Source: a virus
Strand: one strand, 5' to 3'
IMG/VR virus record: IMGVR_UViG_3300046690_000129
Location: 1 to 20,249 of that record
Length of the DNA stretch: 20,249 nucleotides
Shown here: piece after piece, positions 19,025 to 20,249 of the stretch
Position numbering within the stretch: the stretch's first letter is position 1
How the letters are laid out: each line of letters opens with the position of its first letter
Made by a program: the position numbers and the translations under genes
Notes under the pieces: generated by a model
Seen by the model: the letters and a program-made list of their open reading frames with translations, nothing else
Database searches by the model: none
Told to the model about the DNA's origin: nothing

Positions 19025-20249
19025 ATGCTTACCCTCCAGACACAAATCCCCACTGCTGCCCGTGGCACCATTCGCGCATTGGTCAAGGCCCATGCCGATT
19101 GGGCTGCATACCTTGCAGCCAAGGGAATTACCGTTCCCGCTAATGCCCGCAATTTTAACCTTCTAGAGTTTGCCTTGCAGCATCCTGACTTGACCGCAAA
19201 GATTGAAGCCATCCTAGGCCAGTCGCCCTCGGGGGCACAATCGGCAGGGCCCAACGCCATGCTGGAAGATGCCCCGGAGGGCTTTGTTGACGCGGCCCCG
19301 GATGACTTCATTGCCACGACCCCCGACGCTGAATTGACCCTTGAGGAAAACATGGAAAGTGAACAGGCCGTTCGCGACATGAACGCCAGCGTAGCGGATA
19401 AAATTCTGGCCCCCGTGGATCAACTGTTGTCGCCCTTGGTCCGCGCTGAAATTGTGAAGGCCTTGCAGCCGGTCATTACCGCCGCGAACAAGCCCCCGGT
19501 TGAAATTGAAAAAATCGTTGAAGTAGAACGGATTGTAGAACTGGCCCCGGGCGAAGCCCCGCGACCAGCGGCAGGGCCCCGGGCCAAGCGGGGCAAGAAA
19601 ACCACATTCCGAACCCTGTTTCCGAACAAGGCCAAGGATGCGTGGCGCGACATTCCGTTGACCCAATGGGACGGCCTGACTTTCCCTGCGGTCCCTGCGG
19701 TTGACCCGTTTTATGTGGTTAACCACAAGCAAATGGCTGCCCTTATGACGGCCTTTGAACGGGCCACAAATTGCTGGCTGACTGGCCCCGCTGGTACGGG
19801 AAAAAGCACCATGCCCGAACAGTGCTGCGCGCATTTGGGACGGCCTTTTTGCAAAATCGGCATGACACGCCAGACGGACGTTGACAGCCTTATCGGGGGC
19901 CCGGGGCTGCATGGGGGCAATACGCGTTGGGAAGATGGGGCGCTAATCAAGGCCATGCGGCAGCCCGGAATGGTGATCCTGATAGACGAGTTGACCCTTG
20001 CCCCCGCTGGTGTGCAGGCCATCGTTCAACTGGTGGCAGACGATCACAGGACCATTACCTTGCCCTCGGGCGAAGTCGTGAAAGCGGCAGATGGGGTCGT
20101 TTTTGTTGTCGCCGACAATACGGCAGGCAGCGGCGATGCAAGCGGGCTTTATGAGGGCACAAACATTTCAAACGCGGCCCTTGTGACCCGCTTTCCGCGC
20201 ATGCTGCACATTGACTATCTGACCCCCGAACAGGAAGCGGAAGCCCTCG
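19025..20249 (+). CDS. CobS/MoxR-like AAA+ ATPase with long N-terminal extension (partial)
   Basis: The first plus-strand gene starts at ATG 19025 after AGGA spaced about 11 bases, and is cut by the window end after 408 residues. The ATPase core has Walker A GPAGTGKS (254-261), Walker B VILIDE (317-322), sensor 1 in VVADN (Asn365) and the segment GSGDASGLYEGTNISNAAL followed by TRF (368-390), which resembles the GTGDTxGxYxGT...DRF region of CobS cobaltochelatase subunits and MoxR relatives. Residues 1-230 are a poorly recognised extension with a charged helical stretch EIEKIVEVERIVE (160-172) and a basic patch RAKRGKK. Partner VWA-domain (CobT-like) genes usually follow such ATPases; the window ends before this can be seen. 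Function may be remodelling rather than cobalt insertion. Confidence 0.87.
   Translation, partial: MLTLQTQIPTAARGTIRALVKAHADWAAYLAAKGITVPANARNFNLLEFALQHPDLTAKIEAILGQSPSGAQSAGPNAMLEDAPEGFVDAAPDDFIATTPDAELTLEENMESEQAVRDMNASVADKILAPVDQLLSPLVRAEIVKALQPVITAANKPPVEIEKIVEVERIVELAPGEAPRPAAGPRAKRGKKTTFRTLFPNKAKDAWRDIPLTQWDGLTFPAVPAVDPFYVVNHKQMAALMTAFERATNCWLTGPAGTGKSTMPEQCCAHLGRPFCKIGMTRQTDVDSLIGGPGLHGGNTRWEDGALIKAMRQPGMVILIDELTLAPAGVQAIVQLVADDHRTITLPSGEVVKAADGVVFVVADNTAGSGDASGLYEGTNISNAALVTRFPRMLHIDYLTPEQEAEAL

Noticed and set aside
18623-19093. Minus-strand open frame of up to 156 codons ending in an ATGA overlap with terS
   Set aside because: Its translation is rich in Trp, Phe, Cys, Pro and Arg with very few acidic residues, runs through iterons and hairpins, and overlaps the start of the ATPase gene. 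It looks like noncoding DNA, although the ATGA junction and a GGAGGG upstream of an ATG near 19021 kept me from dismissing it at once.
19214-19912. Minus-strand open frame of 232 codons opposite the ATPase gene
   Set aside because: Antisense to intact Walker A/B coding sequence and not protein-like.

Overview
This window is the virion-morphogenesis module of a tailed double-stranded DNA phage with a short, P22/T7-like (podovirus) tail, or the same module of a prophage. The DNA is GC-rich (roughly 63% by eye). Nothing in it identifies the host; a GC-rich proteobacterium, perhaps an alphaproteobacterium, is only a guess. No tRNA, rRNA, CRISPR array, integrase or transposon was seen.

Layout: from about 18.6 kb down to position 1, every gene lies on the minus strand in one tightly packed cluster. 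Read in the direction of transcription, the order is: small terminase, large terminase, a 75-aa Acb2/Tad1-like protein, portal, three small proteins (91, 116 and 81 aa, the last also Acb2/Tad1-like), a 93-aa phage protein, scaffold, major capsid protein, a 183-aa conserved protein, head-tail adaptor, tail nozzle/stabilisation protein, a GNAT-fold protein, a 53-aa protein, a 360-aa structural protein, two Gly/Pro-rich small proteins, a 646-aa virion lysin with two enzyme domains, a 555-aa coiled-coil protein, and a large internal virion protein that is cut by the window start. Many junctions are TGATG, ATGA or GTGA overlaps, which implies translational coupling. The clearest break is after the major capsid gene, where a strong hairpin/pseudoknot sits.

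From 18627 to 19024 there is a 398-base divergent control region with four TGGAACCCGR iterons, a 12-bp inverted repeat and several smaller palindromes. Rightwards from 19025 runs a CobS/MoxR-type AAA+ ATPase gene on the plus strand, cut by the window end.

How the genes work together: the terminases package DNA through the portal into a shell built from capsid protein on scaffold. The adaptor and nozzle close the vertex. The 360-, 646- and 555-aa proteins and the leftmost gene are probably internal or ejection proteins, one of which carries amidase and lambda-R-like transglycosylase domains to open the cell wall.

The most interesting signals are: two separate small genes resembling Acb2/Tad1 cyclic-nucleotide sponges inside the late operon; a -1 frameshift at a heptamer of canonical slippery form in the leftmost gene; a strong excess of the palindrome GGGCCC, apparently favoured by unusual synonymous codons, with long GGGCCCGGGCCC palindromes clustered in the small terminase gene; a possible RNA pseudoknot after the capsid gene; and a change in codon style between the large and small terminase genes.
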